Below, piece after piece: positions 24,449 to 33,663 of a stretch of 64,000 nt of DNA (position 1 is the stretch's first letter; every line of letters begins with the position of its first letter). This DNA comes from Mycobacterium sp. UM_CSW. GTDB lineage: Bacteria > Actinomycetota > Actinomycetes > Mycobacteriales > Mycobacteriaceae. A model generated the notes under the pieces. The model saw only the letters and a list, made by a program, of their open reading frames with translations, made no database searches and was not told the origin of the DNA. Position numbers and translations under genes: made by a program. The stretch covers positions 32,266-96,265 of the forward strand of contig NZ_AUWQ01000066.1 in the NCBI RefSeq assembly GCF_000455205.1, read 5' to 3'.

Positions 24449-25668
24449 TGGAACAGCCTGATCGGGTTGACGAGGTCGGCGGTCACGGTCAGCAGCATGT
24501 AGCCGACCACGAACACCAGCACCACGTACGTGGCGGGCATCAGCTTGAGGTAGTTCACCGGCGCCGCCGCGACCATGCCGCGCGCCGAGCGGATCAGGTT
24601 GCGGATCTTCTCGAACACCGCGATGGCGATGTGGCCGCCGTCGAACGGCAGCAGCGGCACCAGGTTGATGGCGCCCAGGATGAGGTTCAGCTGGGCCAGG
24701 AAGAACCAGAACGCCACCCACAGCCCGTGGTCGACGGTGTCGCCGCCGATGATGCTGGCGCCGACGACGCTCATCGGCGTTCCCGGGTCGCGCTGCCCGC
24801 CGCCGATGGCGTGCACCAGCGCCCCGACCTTCGTCGGGATCGTCACCAGCGCCTTGCCCACCTCGACGGTCAGGTCGCCGGCGAAGGCGAAGGTGGCCGG
24901 TATCGCCGACAGGACGTTGTAGTGCGTCGGCGGGGTCTTGACGGTGCCGACGCCGATGGCGCCGACCGTGGCGGCCTCCGGCTTGGCGTCCCGCCCCTTG
25001 GCCGGATTGGTCAGGTAGCGCTGGGTCGGCGTCACGTCGACGTACGTGGTGATGCTGGTGCCGTCGCGCTCGACGACGACGGGGACGGTGCCGTGCAGCT
25101 TGCGCACCGCGGCCGCCATGTCCTCGAACGTGGACACCGGGGTGTCGCCCACCTTGACGACGACGTCGCCGGGGCGGATCCCGGCGGCCGCCGCCGGGCC
25201 GGGCCCGGTGCAGTTGCCGAGCTTGCCCGGGGCGGTTTCCGGTGCGACGCAAGCGGTTTCGCCGACGACGGCCTTGGTGGGCGGGTGCAGGTTGGGCAGC
25301 CCCCAGACCAGCGCGATGCCGTAGATCAGGACCAGGCAGATGACGAAGTTCATGCCCGGGCCGGCGAACAGCGTCGCGACCCGCTTCCAGGTCGCCTGCT
25401 TGTACATGGCGCGGTCGGCCTCGTCGGGCTCGAGATCCTCGACCGGGGTCATCCCGGCGATGTCGCAGAAGCCGCCCAGCGGGACGGCCTTGATGCCGTA
25501 CTCGATCTCGCCGCGCCGCGTCGACCACAGCGTGGGCCCGAAGCCGACGAAATAGCGCCGCACCTTCATGCCGGTGCCGCGCGCGACCCACATATGGCCG
25601 CACTCGTGCAGCGCCACCGAGATCAAGATGGCGAGCGCGAACAGCACGATGCCGATTGCGAACATCAT
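24445..25668 (-). CDS. rip1: Site-2 intramembrane metalloprotease Rip1
   Basis: A 407-residue zinc protease of the S2P/RseP family. In M. tuberculosis Rip1 (Rv2869c) cleaves anti-sigma factors and affects envelope composition. The first membrane helix carries HECGH at residues 21-25. A PDZ-like domain ([20 protein letters not shown]) lies near 150-220. The C-terminal helices contain [13 protein letters not shown], which provides the third zinc ligand Asp. Four hydrophobic segments are visible. Its start overlaps the dxr stop by four bases and its stop overlaps the ispG start. Confidence 0.96.
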   Translation of the reverse strand: MMFAIGIVLFALAILISVALHECGHMWVARGTGMKVRRYFVGFGPTLWSTRRGEIEYGIKAVPLGGFCDIAGMTPVEDLEPDEADRAMYKQATWKRVATLFAGPGMNFVICLVLIYGIALVWGLPNLHPPTKAVVGETACVAPETAPGKLGNCTGPGPAAAAGIRPGDVVVKVGDTPVSTFEDMAAAVRKLHGTVPVVVERDGTSITTYVDVTPTQRYLTNPAKGRDAKPEAATVGAIGVGTVKTPPTHYNVLSAIPATFAFAGDLTVEVGKALVTIPTKVGALVHAIGGGQRDPGTPMSVVGASIIGGDTVDHGLWVAFWFFLAQLNLILGAINLVPLLPFDGGHIAIAVFEKIRNLIRSARGMVAAAPVNYLKLMPATYVVLVFVVGYMLLTVTADLVNPIRLFQ

Positions 25669-26837
25669 CGGGTTGCTAGGACCTTTCTGACAGCGCGCTG
25701 CGCTCGCTCACGTGCCCAGCGCTGCGCGTCCAGTACCTCATCCACGGTAGCGGGTGAAACGGACCATTGGTCGGCGGCGTGCAGCACGTCGGCGACGGTT
25801 TTGACGATCGCGGGGAATCCGATCCTGCCGTTCAGGAAGGCGTCGGCCGCCTCCTCGTTGGCCGCGTTGTACACGGCGGTCATGCAGCCACCGGTCTGAC
25901 CGGCGTGCCGGGCCAGCTCGACGGCGGGGAAAACGTCGTTGTCCAGCGGCTCGAATTCCCAGCTAGAGGCCGTGGTGAAGTCGCATGCCGGGGCGGCGCC
26001 GGGCACCCGGTCGGGCCAGCCGAGCGCCAGCGAAATGGGCAGCTTCATGTCCGGCGGGCTGGCCTGGGCGATCGTCGAGCCGTCCACGAAGGTGACCATC
26101 GAATGAACAATCGACTGGGGGTGCACGACGACGTCGATCCGGTCGTAGTGAATGCCGAACAGCAGGTGGGTCTCGATGAGCTCGAGCCCCTTATTGACCA
26201 GCGACGCCGAGTTCAGCGTGTTCATCGGGCCCATCGACCAGGTGGGGTGGGCGCCCGCCTGCTCGGGCGTGACGGCCTCGAGGTCGGCGGCGGACCACCC
26301 GCGGAATGGCCCGCCCGAGGCCGTCAGCACCAGCTTGGCGACCTCGTCCGGCGCGCCGCCGCGCAGGCACTGAGCCAGCGCCGAGTGCTCGGAGTCGACC
26401 GGCACGATCTGGCCGGGCCGCGCCGCCCGCAGCACCAGCGGCCCCCCGGCGATCAGCGATTCCTTGTTGGCCAGCGCGAGCCGGGCCCCGGAGTCCAGCG
26501 CGGCCAGGGTCGGGCGCAGGCCCAGCGCCCCGACCAGCGCGTTGAGGACGACGTCGGCATCAGTCTCCTGGACCAGCCGGGTCACCGCTTCCGGGCCGCT
26601 GTAGGGGACGTCCCCGACCTGCTGCGCCGCGCGCTCGTCGGCGACGGCGATGTTGGTGACGCCGGTCTCGGCGCGCTGGCGCGCGAGCGCGTCGGGATTG
26701 GCCCCACCCGCCGCCAGCCCGACCACCTCGAAACGGTCGGGGTTGGCCGCGATGACCTCGAGCGCCTGGGTGCCGATCGAGCCGGTGCTGCCCAGCACCA
26801 GTACGCGCAGGCGGCCGCCGGCAGTCGCGTTAGTCAC
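25665..26837 (-). CDS. dxr: 1-deoxy-D-xylulose 5-phosphate reductoisomerase Dxr (IspC)
   Basis: Dxr makes 2-C-methyl-D-erythritol 4-phosphate from DXP with NADPH; it is the fosmidomycin target. The 390-residue protein has the NADPH loop [13 protein letters not shown], the substrate region with [19 protein letters not shown] and HPTWSMG, and ALGWPDR toward the C-terminal domain. The start is a GTG. A CACAAT element lies about six bases upstream, which would allow leaderless transcription, but this is a weak match. First gene of the dxr-rip1-ispG overlapping operon. Confidence 0.96.
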   Translation of the reverse strand: MTNATAGGRLRVLVLGSTGSIGTQALEVIAANPDRFEVVGLAAGGANPDALARQRAETGVTNIAVADERAAQQVGDVPYSGPEAVTRLVQETDADVVLNALVGALGLRPTLAALDSGARLALANKESLIAGGPLVLRAARPGQIVPVDSEHSALAQCLRGGAPDEVAKLVLTASGGPFRGWSAADLEAVTPEQAGAHPTWSMGPMNTLNSASLVNKGLELIETHLLFGIHYDRIDVVVHPQSIVHSMVTFVDGSTIAQASPPDMKLPISLALGWPDRVPGAAPACDFTTASSWEFEPLDNDVFPAVELARHAGQTGGCMTAVYNAANEEAADAFLNGRIGFPAIVKTVADVLHAADQWSVSPATVDEVLDAQRWARERAQRAVRKVLATR

Positions 26838-26898
26838 TCACTCATTGTGCCCGCTCGGTCGCGCGGGCGGGTGTGCCAGAATCTCTCCTACCAGCCGA

Positions 26899-28026
26899 TC
26901 ACGAAGGGGATTCGCCGTGGCCAGTACCGAGGTGGAGCACTACAACGGCGTCGACGTCGCCGAGGTGCCGTCCGCAGCCTGGGGGTGGAGCAAGATCAAC
27001 GTCCGCACCTGGCACGCGATCGGGCTGTTCATCGTCATATTCCTGCTGGCCATGATGTGGGGCAACCACGTCGGCCACGTCGAGAACTGGTTCCTGGTCG
27101 GGTTCGCCGTCCTGACGCTCGTCGTGCTGGTGCGCGACCTGTGGGGCCGCCGCCGCGGCTGGATCCGATAGCGCTCGGCGGAGCCGCTGCGCCCGTCGTC
27201 GCCAGGCGGCGCCGACCAGCAACACGAACAGAGCCACCGCCCACGGCAGCACGCCGTGTTGGTGCACCCAGCCGGCCAGCGCGCCCTGCAGGCGGCCGGC
27301 GGACATGATCACAGCGTCGTCGGGACTGGCGTTCGTGTTGAACAGGCGCAGCTCGTAGACGCCGTAATAGCCGACGTACAGCCCGACCAGCACCAGCAGC
27401 GCCCCACCGATCCGGTTGACCCGCGGCAGGACGCGCCGCAGGCGGTCGGCCAGGGCCGAGCTCGCCGTCGCCGCCGCGACGGCCAGGACGCCCACCACCA
27501 ACGTCAGGCCCGCCACATAGGCGAGGTAGACCGAGGCCCCCGTGGCGACCGACCCGCCCCGCAGGCCGGCGGCGGTGACGGCCAGGAAGGGCCCGACGGT
27601 GCACGACAGCGATGCGATCGCATAGCTGACGCCATAGGAGTACATCGAGCCCAGCCGCACCGTCGGCGCCCAGCGCGGACCCAGCCGGCGTGGTGTCAGC
27701 GCCGTCAACTCGCGGCCCGACAGGAGCCAAACCCCAAGCGCGACAAGCACAATCCCGATGACCACCGTCGCGTAGGGCAGGTATCGCTGCACGGTCGAGG
27801 CCGCCGAGATGGTCAGCGCGCCGAACAACCCGAACACCGTCAGGAAGCCGAGCGCCATCCCGACCGTCGCCGCCACCGCGCGGCCGACCGGCGCCAGGGC
27901 GCGCCGTTCGGCGTCCTGCCCGCGCACCACGAGGAGCAGGTACGCGGGCAGCATCGCGAACCCGCACGGGTTCAGCGCCGCGACCAAACCGGCCGCGAAC
28001 GCCAGACCGATCAGACCTCGGTCCAC
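26899..28026 (-). CDS. CcdA/DsbD-like thiol-redox membrane protein with antisense-encoded C-terminal tail (Rv2877c-like)
   Basis: A 375-residue protein. Residues 1-285 form a six-helix cytochrome-c-biogenesis CcdA/DsbD-type transporter of reducing equivalents, with the conserved cysteines in LNPCGFAMLPAY and SLSCTVGPFL. The next gene downstream is an Mpt53-like thioredoxin-fold protein, its likely periplasmic electron acceptor; that gene's stop is only four bases from this GTG start. The last 90 residues are hydrophilic, His/Asp-rich and lie exactly antisense to the DUF2631 gene, which looks like read-through past a lost stop. Rv2877c, as I recall, ends near residue 287. Confidence 0.85.
   Translation of the reverse strand: MDRGLIGLAFAAGLVAALNPCGFAMLPAYLLLVVRGQDAERRALAPVGRAVAATVGMALGFLTVFGLFGALTISAASTVQRYLPYATVVIGIVLVALGVWLLSGRELTALTPRRLGPRWAPTVRLGSMYSYGVSYAIASLSCTVGPFLAVTAAGLRGGSVATGASVYLAYVAGLTLVVGVLAVAAATASSALADRLRRVLPRVNRIGGALLVLVGLYVGYYGVYELRLFNTNASPDDAVIMSAGRLQGALAGWVHQHGVLPWAVALFVLLVGAAWRRRAQRLRRALSDPAAAAAPQVAHQHDERQDGEPDQEPVLDVADVVAPHHGQQEYDDEQPDRVPGADVDLAPPPGCGRHLGDVDAVVVLHLGTGHGESPS
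26917..27171 (+). CDS. DUF2631 small membrane protein (Rv2876-like)
   Basis: An 84-residue protein starting at GTG 26917, preceded by GAAGGGGA. It has a short acidic N-terminus, a WGWSKINVRTWH segment, two hydrophobic helices (LFIVIFLLAMMWG near 37-50 and WFLVGFAVLTLVVLV near 57-72) and a basic tail ending RRRGWIR. This matches the actinobacterial DUF2631 membrane family. It diverges from dxr. The whole gene is covered on the other strand by the tail of the CcdA-like frame. Function unknown. Confidence 0.87.
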   Translation: MASTEVEHYNGVDVAEVPSAAWGWSKINVRTWHAIGLFIVIFLLAMMWGNHVGHVENWFLVGFAVLTLVVLVRDLWGRRRGWIR

Positions 28027-28030
28027 CGGT

Positions 28031-28537
28031 CTAGCGCAGCGCCGCGACCCGCCCGGCCAGCTCGTCCTGGGGCATGGCCGCGGTGGGGTTGTTCACGAAC
28101 GTCGAGCTGCCGTCGGCGCGGTAGAACACCCAGGCCGGCTGCCAGGGGACGTTGTAGCGGGCCCAGATCGAGCCGTTGGCGTCGTTGAGGTTGGTGAAAT
28201 TCAGGTTGTACTTGGAGACGAAGTTCTGCATCGCCCCCACGTCCGAATGCGCCGCGACGCCGACGAACGTGACGCCCGGATTGGCGGCGGCCACCTGGCT
28301 GAGGCCGGGGGCCTCGGCGTTGCAGAACGGGCACCACGGCGTCCAGAACCACAGCACCGCCGGCTTGCCCTGCAGGCTGGCGCCGTTGAACGGCGCACCG
28401 CTGAGCGTGGTGGCGCTGAATTGCAGCCGGTCGTCGGCGGCAGCCGAGCGCGGCGCGTCGGCCAGCCCGAATATCAGGGCGGCGGCGAAAAGCGCCACGG
28501 CAAGGAGCTTGAGCGGAGTCAAGAGCCGAAACATCAT
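28031..28537 (-). CDS. Secreted thioredoxin-like disulfide oxidoreductase (Mpt53/DsbF-like, Rv2878c)
   Basis: A 168-residue exported protein. A signal peptide of about 35 residues (MMFRLLTPLKLLAVALFAAALIFG, shown in part as LKLLAVALFAAALIFG) precedes a thioredoxin fold with the active site WTPWCPFCN. The second half has NVPWQPAWVFYRADG with the cis-Pro region. Mpt53 in M. tuberculosis is an extracytoplasmic DsbE/DsbA-type protein. Two ATGs occur in tandem, 28537 and 28534, with GAGGTGATGCC upstream. It pairs with the CcdA-like protein downstream for envelope disulfide chemistry. Confidence 0.92.
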   Translation of the reverse strand: MMFRLLTPLKLLAVALFAAALIFGLADAPRSAAADDRLQFSATTLSGAPFNGASLQGKPAVLWFWTPWCPFCNAEAPGLSQVAAANPGVTFVGVAAHSDVGAMQNFVSKYNLNFTNLNDANGSIWARYNVPWQPAWVFYRADGSSTFVNNPTAAMPQDELAGRVAALR

Positions 28538-28597
28538 GGCATCACCTCGTTTGCTGGTTATGCCTAAAAGACGCGGCGGGGGCCCGCTCGGTTCACT

Positions 28598-28738
28598 CTT
28601 CGGCGGCCAGCTGTCCGCAGGCTGGGTCTGATCGCCTGCGCTCCAGCTACCCGCCTTCGGCGGCCAGCTGTCCGCAGGCGGGGTCTGATCGCCTGCGCTC
28701 CAGCTACCCGCCTTCGGCGGCCAGCTGTCCGCAGGCGG
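28598..28738. repeat. 57-bp tandem repeat derived from the rlmN 3' end
   Basis: Units start at 28598, 28655 and 28712 with CTTCGGCGGCCAGCTGTCCG. The first two are full 57-base copies with very few differences. The third keeps its first 27 bases and then continues as rlmN coding sequence. On the minus strand each unit carries the last codons of rlmN plus its 3' flank. The unit holds an internal inverted repeat (AGCTGTCCGCAGGCG and CGCCTGCGCTCCAGCT). Confidence 0.9.
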
Positions 28739-29798
28739 CGCTGATCTCCCGTCCCCGCGTGTCGCGCACCGTGCAGGAGACGCCCTTCGCTCGCACCCGT
28801 CGAACGAACTCGCGCTCCACCGCCTTCGGGCTGGCATCCCAGTCACTGCCGGGGGTGGGGTTGAGCGGGATCAGGTTCACGTGCACCAGCGGGCCGAGCG
28901 CGCCGTGCAGCCGCTTCCCCAGCAGGTCGGCCCGCCAGGGCTGGTCGTTGACGTCGCGGATCAGCGCGTACTCCACCGACACCCGCCGGCCGGTCACGTC
29001 GGCGTAATAGCGGGCCGCGTCGAGGGCCTCGGCGATCTTCCACCGGTTGTTGACCGGGACGAGCGTGTCGCGCAACTCGTCGTCGGGCGCGTGCAACGAC
29101 AGCGCCAGGGTGACCCCGAGGCGCTCGTCGGCGAGTTTGCGGATACCGGGGACCAGGCCGACGGTGGACACCGTCACCGAGCGCGCCGAAATCCCGAAGC
29201 CCTGCGGCGGCGCCTCGATGATGCGCCGCACGGCGGCCAGCACCCGGTTGTAGTTCGCCATCGGCTCCCCCATGCCCATGAAAACCACGTTGGATAGCCG
29301 ATCGCCGAACTCGTCGCGCAGCGCCGCCGCGCCGGCGCGCACCTGCTCGAGGATCTCAGCCGTGGACAGGTTCCTGGTCAGGCCGCCCTGGCCGGTGGCG
29401 CAGAACGGGCACGCCATCCCGCAGCCGGCCTGCGACGAGATGCAGACCGTGTTGCGGTCGGGGTAGCGCATCAGCACCGACTCGACGGTGGCGCCATCGA
29501 GGGCACGCCACAACGTCTTTCGCGTCTGCCCGGCATCGCAAGTGACTTCCGCCGCCGCGGTGAGGAGGTTGGGGAACATCGCCTCGGCGATCGCGTCGCG
29601 CACGGCCGCCGGGAGGTCGGTCATCTCCCGGGGATCGGCGATCAGCCGGCCGTAGTACTGATGCGCGAGCTGCTTGGCGCGAAAGGCCGGCAGGCCCAGC
29701 TCCGCGACGGCCGACGCGCGGCCGGCCGCGTCGAGGTCGGCCAGGTGCCGCGGCGGCTTGCTCGGGCGCGGCTCGGTGAACACCAATTGTTGGACCAT
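28704..29798 (-). CDS. rlmN: Dual-specificity rRNA/tRNA adenine C2-methyltransferase RlmN
   Basis: RlmN is a radical-SAM enzyme that methylates C2 of A2503 in 23S rRNA and A37 of some tRNAs. The 364-residue protein has the radical-SAM CxxxCxxC in [25 protein letters not shown], and the methyl-carrier cysteine near the C-terminus in [12 protein letters not shown]. The ATG at 29798 gives the family's usual length. Its last codons and stop form part of a 57-bp tandem repeat that continues downstream. Confidence 0.95.
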   Translation of the reverse strand: MVQQLVFTEPRPSKPPRHLADLDAAGRASAVAELGLPAFRAKQLAHQYYGRLIADPREMTDLPAAVRDAIAEAMFPNLLTAAAEVTCDAGQTRKTLWRALDGATVESVLMRYPDRNTVCISSQAGCGMACPFCATGQGGLTRNLSTAEILEQVRAGAAALRDEFGDRLSNVVFMGMGEPMANYNRVLAAVRRIIEAPPQGFGISARSVTVSTVGLVPGIRKLADERLGVTLALSLHAPDDELRDTLVPVNNRWKIAEALDAARYYADVTGRRVSVEYALIRDVNDQPWRADLLGKRLHGALGPLVHVNLIPLNPTPGSDWDASPKAVEREFVRRVRAKGVSCTVRDTRGREISAACGQLAAEGG

Positions 29799-29875
29799 GA
29801 CGTGTCCAGTATCCCCGGGCTGGTCGCATGGTGACGACCCGCTGCGCCCCCAACGCGCGCTTGCGATCGCCACGC

Positions 29876-30805
29876 CTAGGGCACCAGGGTCAGCACAATC
29901 CACGCCGCGACGGCCGACGGGAGGACCCCGTCGAGGCGATCCATCAGACCGCCGTGGCCGGGAAGCAGCCGGCCCATGTCTTTGATGCCGAGGTCGCGCT
30001 TGACCTGTGACTCGACCAGGTCGCCCAGCGTGCAAGTCATCACGAGGACGACGCCCAGCAGCGCCCCGATCCACACCGGCTTCTCGGCCAGGAAGGTCGC
30101 GGTCAGGATGGCGGCGGTGATGCCAAACACCAGCGATCCGACCAACCCCTCCCAGGATTTCTTCGGGCTGATCGCCGGGACCATCGGATGCTTACCCAGC
30201 AGCACGCCCACGGCGTAGCCGCCCACGTCGGACGCGACGACGGTGATCATCAGGCAGAACACCCGTCCGGCGCCGTCCTTCGGATAGACCAGCAGCGCGG
30301 CGAAGGAGGCGAACAGCGGGACCCAGGCGGCCAGGAAGACGGTGGCGGACGCGTCGCGCAGGTAGTTCGCCGACGGCGATCCGGCGAACGGCTCGGGCCG
30401 ATGGCTGTTGTCCTGCATAAACAGCCGCCAGACGTTGCAAGCCACCACGGTCGACGCGAAGCCGGCCAGCGCGCCGGCGGCGTGGTATGGCCACGTCAGC
30501 CACACCGTGACCTGCCCACCGATCAGCAGCGGGATCAGCGGGATGACGTATCCGGCTTCGCGCAGCCGCCGAACCACCTCGTGGCTGGCCACCAGAACGG
30601 CCCCGGCGCAGTAGAGCACCCAGACGTGGGGGGCGAAGATCAGCGTCACGACGAGAACGGCGCCGATGCTGACGCCCACCGCGATCGCGGCGCGCAGGTC
30701 GCGTCCCGCCCGCGACGTCTTCGTGGCCGGCTGCTGCGTGGGGTTTTTCGGCGGACGCGGGGGCTCGTCGGGCGGAGTGCCTGCGCCGGTGGTTGCCACG
30801 GACAT
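29876..30805 (-). CDS. cdsA: Phosphatidate cytidylyltransferase CdsA
   Basis: CdsA makes CDP-diacylglycerol for phosphatidylinositol, cardiolipin and related lipids. The 309-residue membrane protein has a Pro-rich cytosolic N-terminus of about 40 residues, then about eight hydrophobic segments. The C-terminal signature reads [12 protein letters not shown] and [20 protein letters not shown] followed by GLMDRLD. It lies 16 bases after frr, in the conserved pyrH-frr-cdsA order. Confidence 0.95.
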   Translation of the reverse strand: MSVATTGAGTPPDEPPRPPKNPTQQPATKTSRAGRDLRAAIAVGVSIGAVLVVTLIFAPHVWVLYCAGAVLVASHEVVRRLREAGYVIPLIPLLIGGQVTVWLTWPYHAAGALAGFASTVVACNVWRLFMQDNSHRPEPFAGSPSANYLRDASATVFLAAWVPLFASFAALLVYPKDGAGRVFCLMITVVASDVGGYAVGVLLGKHPMVPAISPKKSWEGLVGSLVFGITAAILTATFLAEKPVWIGALLGVVLVMTCTLGDLVESQVKRDLGIKDMGRLLPGHGGLMDRLDGVLPSAVAAWIVLTLVP

Positions 30806-30821
30806 GATTGCTGAGCGGCCG

Positions 30822-31379
30822 CTAGACCTCCAGCAGCTCGCCTTCTTTGTGCTTGACCAACTCATCGATCTGGGTGACGTACTGATGGGTGGTCTTGTCC
30901 AAATCCTTCTCGGCCCGGCTGACCTCGTCCTCACCGGCCTCGCCGTCCTTGCGGATCCGGTGCAGCTCCTCCATCGCCTTGCGACGGATGTTGCGCACCG
31001 ACACGCGGGCCTCTTCCCCCTTGTGCTTGGCCTGCTTGACCAGCTCCCGGCGGCGCTCCTCGGTGAGTTGCGGCACTGCCACCCGGATCAGGGTGCCGTC
31101 GTTGGTGGGATTGACCCCCAGATCGGAGTTGCGGATCGCCGTCTCGATGGCGTGCAGCTGGCTGGTCTCGTAGGGCTTGATGACGACGAGTCGCGCCTCG
31201 GGGACGTTGATGCTGGCCAGCTGCGTGATCGGCGTGTTGGTGCCGTAGTAGTCGATGACGATCCGGTTGAACATGCCCGGGTTGGCGCGGCCGGTTCGGA
31301 TGGTGGACAGGTCGTCGCGGGCTACGGATACCGCCTTCTCCATTTTCTCTTCCGCGTCGAAGAGAGCTTCGTCGATCAT
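30822..31379 (-). CDS. frr: Ribosome recycling factor
   Basis: RRF splits post-termination ribosomes together with EF-G. The 185-residue protein begins [13 protein letters not shown], has the [14 protein letters not shown] segment and [18 protein letters not shown], the helical hinge, and [20 protein letters not shown] near 105-124. Length is standard. The start at 31379 removes an unlikely upstream extension that overlaps the pyrH stop. Confidence 0.97.
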   Translation of the reverse strand: MIDEALFDAEEKMEKAVSVARDDLSTIRTGRANPGMFNRIVIDYYGTNTPITQLASINVPEARLVVIKPYETSQLHAIETAIRNSDLGVNPTNDGTLIRVAVPQLTEERRRELVKQAKHKGEEARVSVRNIRRKAMEELHRIRKDGEAGEDEVSRAEKDLDKTTHQYVTQIDELVKHKEGELLEV

Positions 31380-31395
31380 TTTCCGCGTCTTCCCC

Positions 31396-32145
31396 TCAGG
31401 TCGTAACCAGCGTTCCGATCTTCTCACCAGCGACCGCACGAGCGATATTCCCATTGGTCAGCAGGTTGAACACCAGGATCGGCATGCCATTGTCCATGCA
31501 CAGGCTGAACGCCGTGGCATCGGCCACGCGCAGCCCGCGGTCGATGACCTCGCGATGGCTGATCGCGGTGATCAGCTCGGCCTCGGGGTGGTGCCGCGGG
31601 TCGGCCGAGAAGACGCCGTCCACCGCCTTGGCCATCAACACCACCTCGGCGCCGATCTCCAGCGCCCGCTGCGCGGCCGTGGTGTCCGTGGAGAAGTACG
31701 GCAGGCCCATGCCGGCCCCGAAGATCACCACGCGGCCCTTCTCCAGGTGGCGCACGGCGCGCAGCGGCAGGTAGGGCTCGGCGACCTGGCCCATGGTGAT
31801 CGCCGTCTGGACCCGCGTGACGATGCCCTCCTTTTCCAGGAAGTCCTGCAGGGCGAGGCTGTTCATGACGGTGCCGAGCATGCCCATGTAGTCCGACCGG
31901 GTGCGCTCCATGCCCCGCTGCTGAAGCTGCGCGCCGCGGAAGAAGTTCCCGCCGCCGATCACCACCGCGACCTGGACGCCGCCGCGGACGACCTCGGCGA
32001 TCTGGCGGGCGACCTGCGCCACCACGTCGGGATCCAACCCGACCTGGCCGCCGCCGAACATTTCACCGCCGAGCTTGAGCAATACTCTCGAATACTTGGA
32101 TCGGCTCTCCGGCTGGCCGGAAGCCCCGTTCGTCGGCTCCGTCAT
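31396..32145 (-). CDS. pyrH: Uridylate kinase PyrH
   Basis: UMP kinase of the amino-acid-kinase fold, hexameric in bacteria and regulated by GTP and UTP. The 249-residue protein has [22 protein letters not shown], the UMP-binding [11 protein letters not shown] region and [14 protein letters not shown]. It has a polar N-terminal extension of about 17 residues as in other actinobacteria. It leads pyrH-frr-cdsA, but the usual upstream partners rpsB and tsf are 7.6 kb away. Confidence 0.97.
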   Translation of the reverse strand: MTEPTNGASGQPESRSKYSRVLLKLGGEMFGGGQVGLDPDVVAQVARQIAEVVRGGVQVAVVIGGGNFFRGAQLQQRGMERTRSDYMGMLGTVMNSLALQDFLEKEGIVTRVQTAITMGQVAEPYLPLRAVRHLEKGRVVIFGAGMGLPYFSTDTTAAQRALEIGAEVVLMAKAVDGVFSADPRHHPEAELITAISHREVIDRGLRVADATAFSLCMDNGMPILVFNLLTNGNIARAVAGEKIGTLVTT

Positions 32146-32447
32146 CAGACTCCTCGCATGAGAGTGCCATCCCGGGGCGAACTCATCCGGAACGGCATTT
32201 CACATCCTGCCTCATCGCAGCACAATGTTGCGCCGGCGGGGTGCATTATCTGCGCAGTTGGCGATTTCCTTCCGGTGTCGGATGTTTGAGCGAGCGGTGG
32301 GTCGGGGAATCCGCACCAACGCGGGGGGCGATCTACGGTCTTGAGAATAAGGGCCAAGCCTCGCCGTGTGACGGGGCCGATCGCTTGGGCGGTCGGCGTT
32401 GAGCGGGAATCGCTCAACCACGCACGCCAATGAGGAGGAACAGATCC
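32146..32447. other. Non-coding divergent gap between pyrH and csbD-like gene
   Basis: About 300 bases with no gene I can support. Frames across it are short or lack start signals. It must hold the promoters of pyrH (minus) and the CsbD-like gene (plus). Weak promoter-like matches were seen but none was convincing. GAGGAGGA just before 32448 is a strong ribosome binding site. Confidence 0.6.
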
Positions 32448-32684
32448 ATGGCGGACAACAAATCGGGACCTGCCGAAGCCGTTAAGGGCGTCGTTGAGGA
32501 CGTCAAAGGCAAGGCCAAGGAAGCAGTCGGCGCGGTGACCGGTCGGGACGACCTCACGCGCGAGGGCGAGGCCCAGCAGGACAAGGCGGAAGCCCAGCGC
32601 GACGCGGCGAAGAAGGAAGCGCAAGCGGAGGCCGCACGCGGCGGCGCCGAGGCGGCCGAAGAGCGTCAGAAGGCCAACCAGTAG
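32448..32684 (+). CDS. CsbD-family stress protein
   Basis: A 78-residue very hydrophilic protein with a CsbD-like core (EAVKGVVEDVKGKAKEAVG) and a Lys/Glu/Ala-rich helical tail (AAKKEAQAEAARGGAEAAEE). CsbD proteins are general-stress-induced in many bacteria with unknown biochemical role. The ATG at 32448 follows GAGGAGGA at ideal spacing; an earlier ATG at 32430 lacks one. It is followed by a strong hairpin. Confidence 0.88.
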   Translation: MADNKSGPAEAVKGVVEDVKGKAKEAVGAVTGRDDLTREGEAQQDKAEAQRDAAKKEAQAEAARGGAEAAEERQKANQ

Positions 32685-32695
32685 CTTGTCGCTGC

Positions 32696-32731
32696 AATGG
32701 GTCCGGTCCGTGAAAACGGGCCGGACCCATT
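32696..32731 (+). terminator. Hairpin terminator after csbD-like gene
   Basis: AATGGGTCCGG-T-CCGT and ACGGGCCGGACCCATT form a 16-base stem with one mismatch around GAAA. It begins 11 bases past the stop at 32684. There is no long T tract, as is common for mycobacterial terminators. Confidence 0.8.
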
Positions 32732-32883
32732 GACTTTCCCGGGGCAGATTGTTGATCCTGTGCACACGCGCAATAAACTTCTGCATAGTTGACTCTGAAT
32801 CGGGTACTCAGCGCTGCGCTGGCAGACATCTCGCCGTGAGGTGCCTACGGGTGGGGGGCGATGACAAACTCGCGAGTTTGGAG

Positions 32884-33630
32884 ATGTCTTTGGAAGTTCT
32901 ACTGCTCACCGACGCAGACGATTTCGAATCGGCCCTGTCCACGCTGAGGTCGTTCACCCAAACCGTGCGGCGCGCCCCGCTTTCCGGCCACATCGACGGG
33001 CACCACGGCAACGCCGACGTCGCGATCATCGACGCGCGCACCGATCTCGACGCGGCCAGGGCGGCCTGCCGGCGCCTGACGGCCGACGCACCATCCATCG
33101 CGGTGGTGGCCGTGGTGACATCGGCGGACTTCGTGGCGGTGGACGTGGATTGGCATTTCGACGACGTGCTGCTGCCCGCCGCCGGGGCCGACGAACTGCA
33201 GGCTCGGCTGCGGCTGGCAATTGCGCGGCGGCGCAGCGCGATGGACGGCAGCCTGAAATTCGGCGACCTGGTGCTGCACCCGGCCAGCTTCACCGGCACG
33301 CTGAACGGCCAGGACCTGGCCCTGACGCTGACCGAGTTCAAGTTGTTGAATTTCCTTGTGCAGCATGCCGGCCGGGCGTTCACCCGCACCCGGCTGATGC
33401 ACGAGGTGTGGGGTTACGACTGCAACGGCCGCGTCCGCACGGTCGACGTTCACGTGCGGCGGCTGCGCGCCAAGCTCGGTGCGGAGCACGAATCGATGAT
33501 CGACACCGTCCGCGGCGTCGGCTACATGGCGCCAACACCGCCGCAACCGCAGTGGATTCTCAGCGGCTCGACGCTGACCCCGGTCTGGACGTCGACGGCG
33601 CGGCCCGCGTCGGATCCGGTCACTCAATAG
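32884..33630 (+). CDS. OmpR-type orphan response regulator (Rv2884-like)
   Basis: A 248-residue transcription factor. Residues about 1-115 form an atypical receiver-like domain: a single Asp50 in VAIIDAR may be the phospho-acceptor, but the N-terminal acidic pair and the conserved Lys are not clear. Residues about 125-215 form an OmpR winged helix with LTLTEFKLLNFLVQHAGRAF, RTRLMHEVWGYD and RTVDVHVRRLRAKLG. No histidine kinase gene lies nearby. It may work without phosphorylation. M. tuberculosis Rv2884 occupies the same place after pyrH. Confidence 0.9.
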   Translation: MSLEVLLLTDADDFESALSTLRSFTQTVRRAPLSGHIDGHHGNADVAIIDARTDLDAARAACRRLTADAPSIAVVAVVTSADFVAVDVDWHFDDVLLPAAGADELQARLRLAIARRRSAMDGSLKFGDLVLHPASFTGTLNGQDLALTLTEFKLLNFLVQHAGRAFTRTRLMHEVWGYDCNGRVRTVDVHVRRLRAKLGAEHESMIDTVRGVGYMAPTPPQPQWILSGSTLTPVWTSTARPASDPVTQ

Positions 33631-33663
33631 CGTTGCCGCGCCGCGGCTTTCGCTTCTTACCAA

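Noticed and set aside
24449-25603. Very long open frame upstream of ispG
   Set aside because: It is Arg-rich and lies across rip1 in another frame; ispG starts at the GTG at 24448.
28598-28738. Possible CRISPR-like array
   Set aside because: Direct tandem units without unique spacers, derived from rlmN coding sequence.
32285-32310. GTTT-N16-GGGGAAT as a SigB/SigF-type promoter of the CsbD gene
   Set aside because: The -10 does not match GGGTA and it lies about 140 bases from the start codon; too weak to call.
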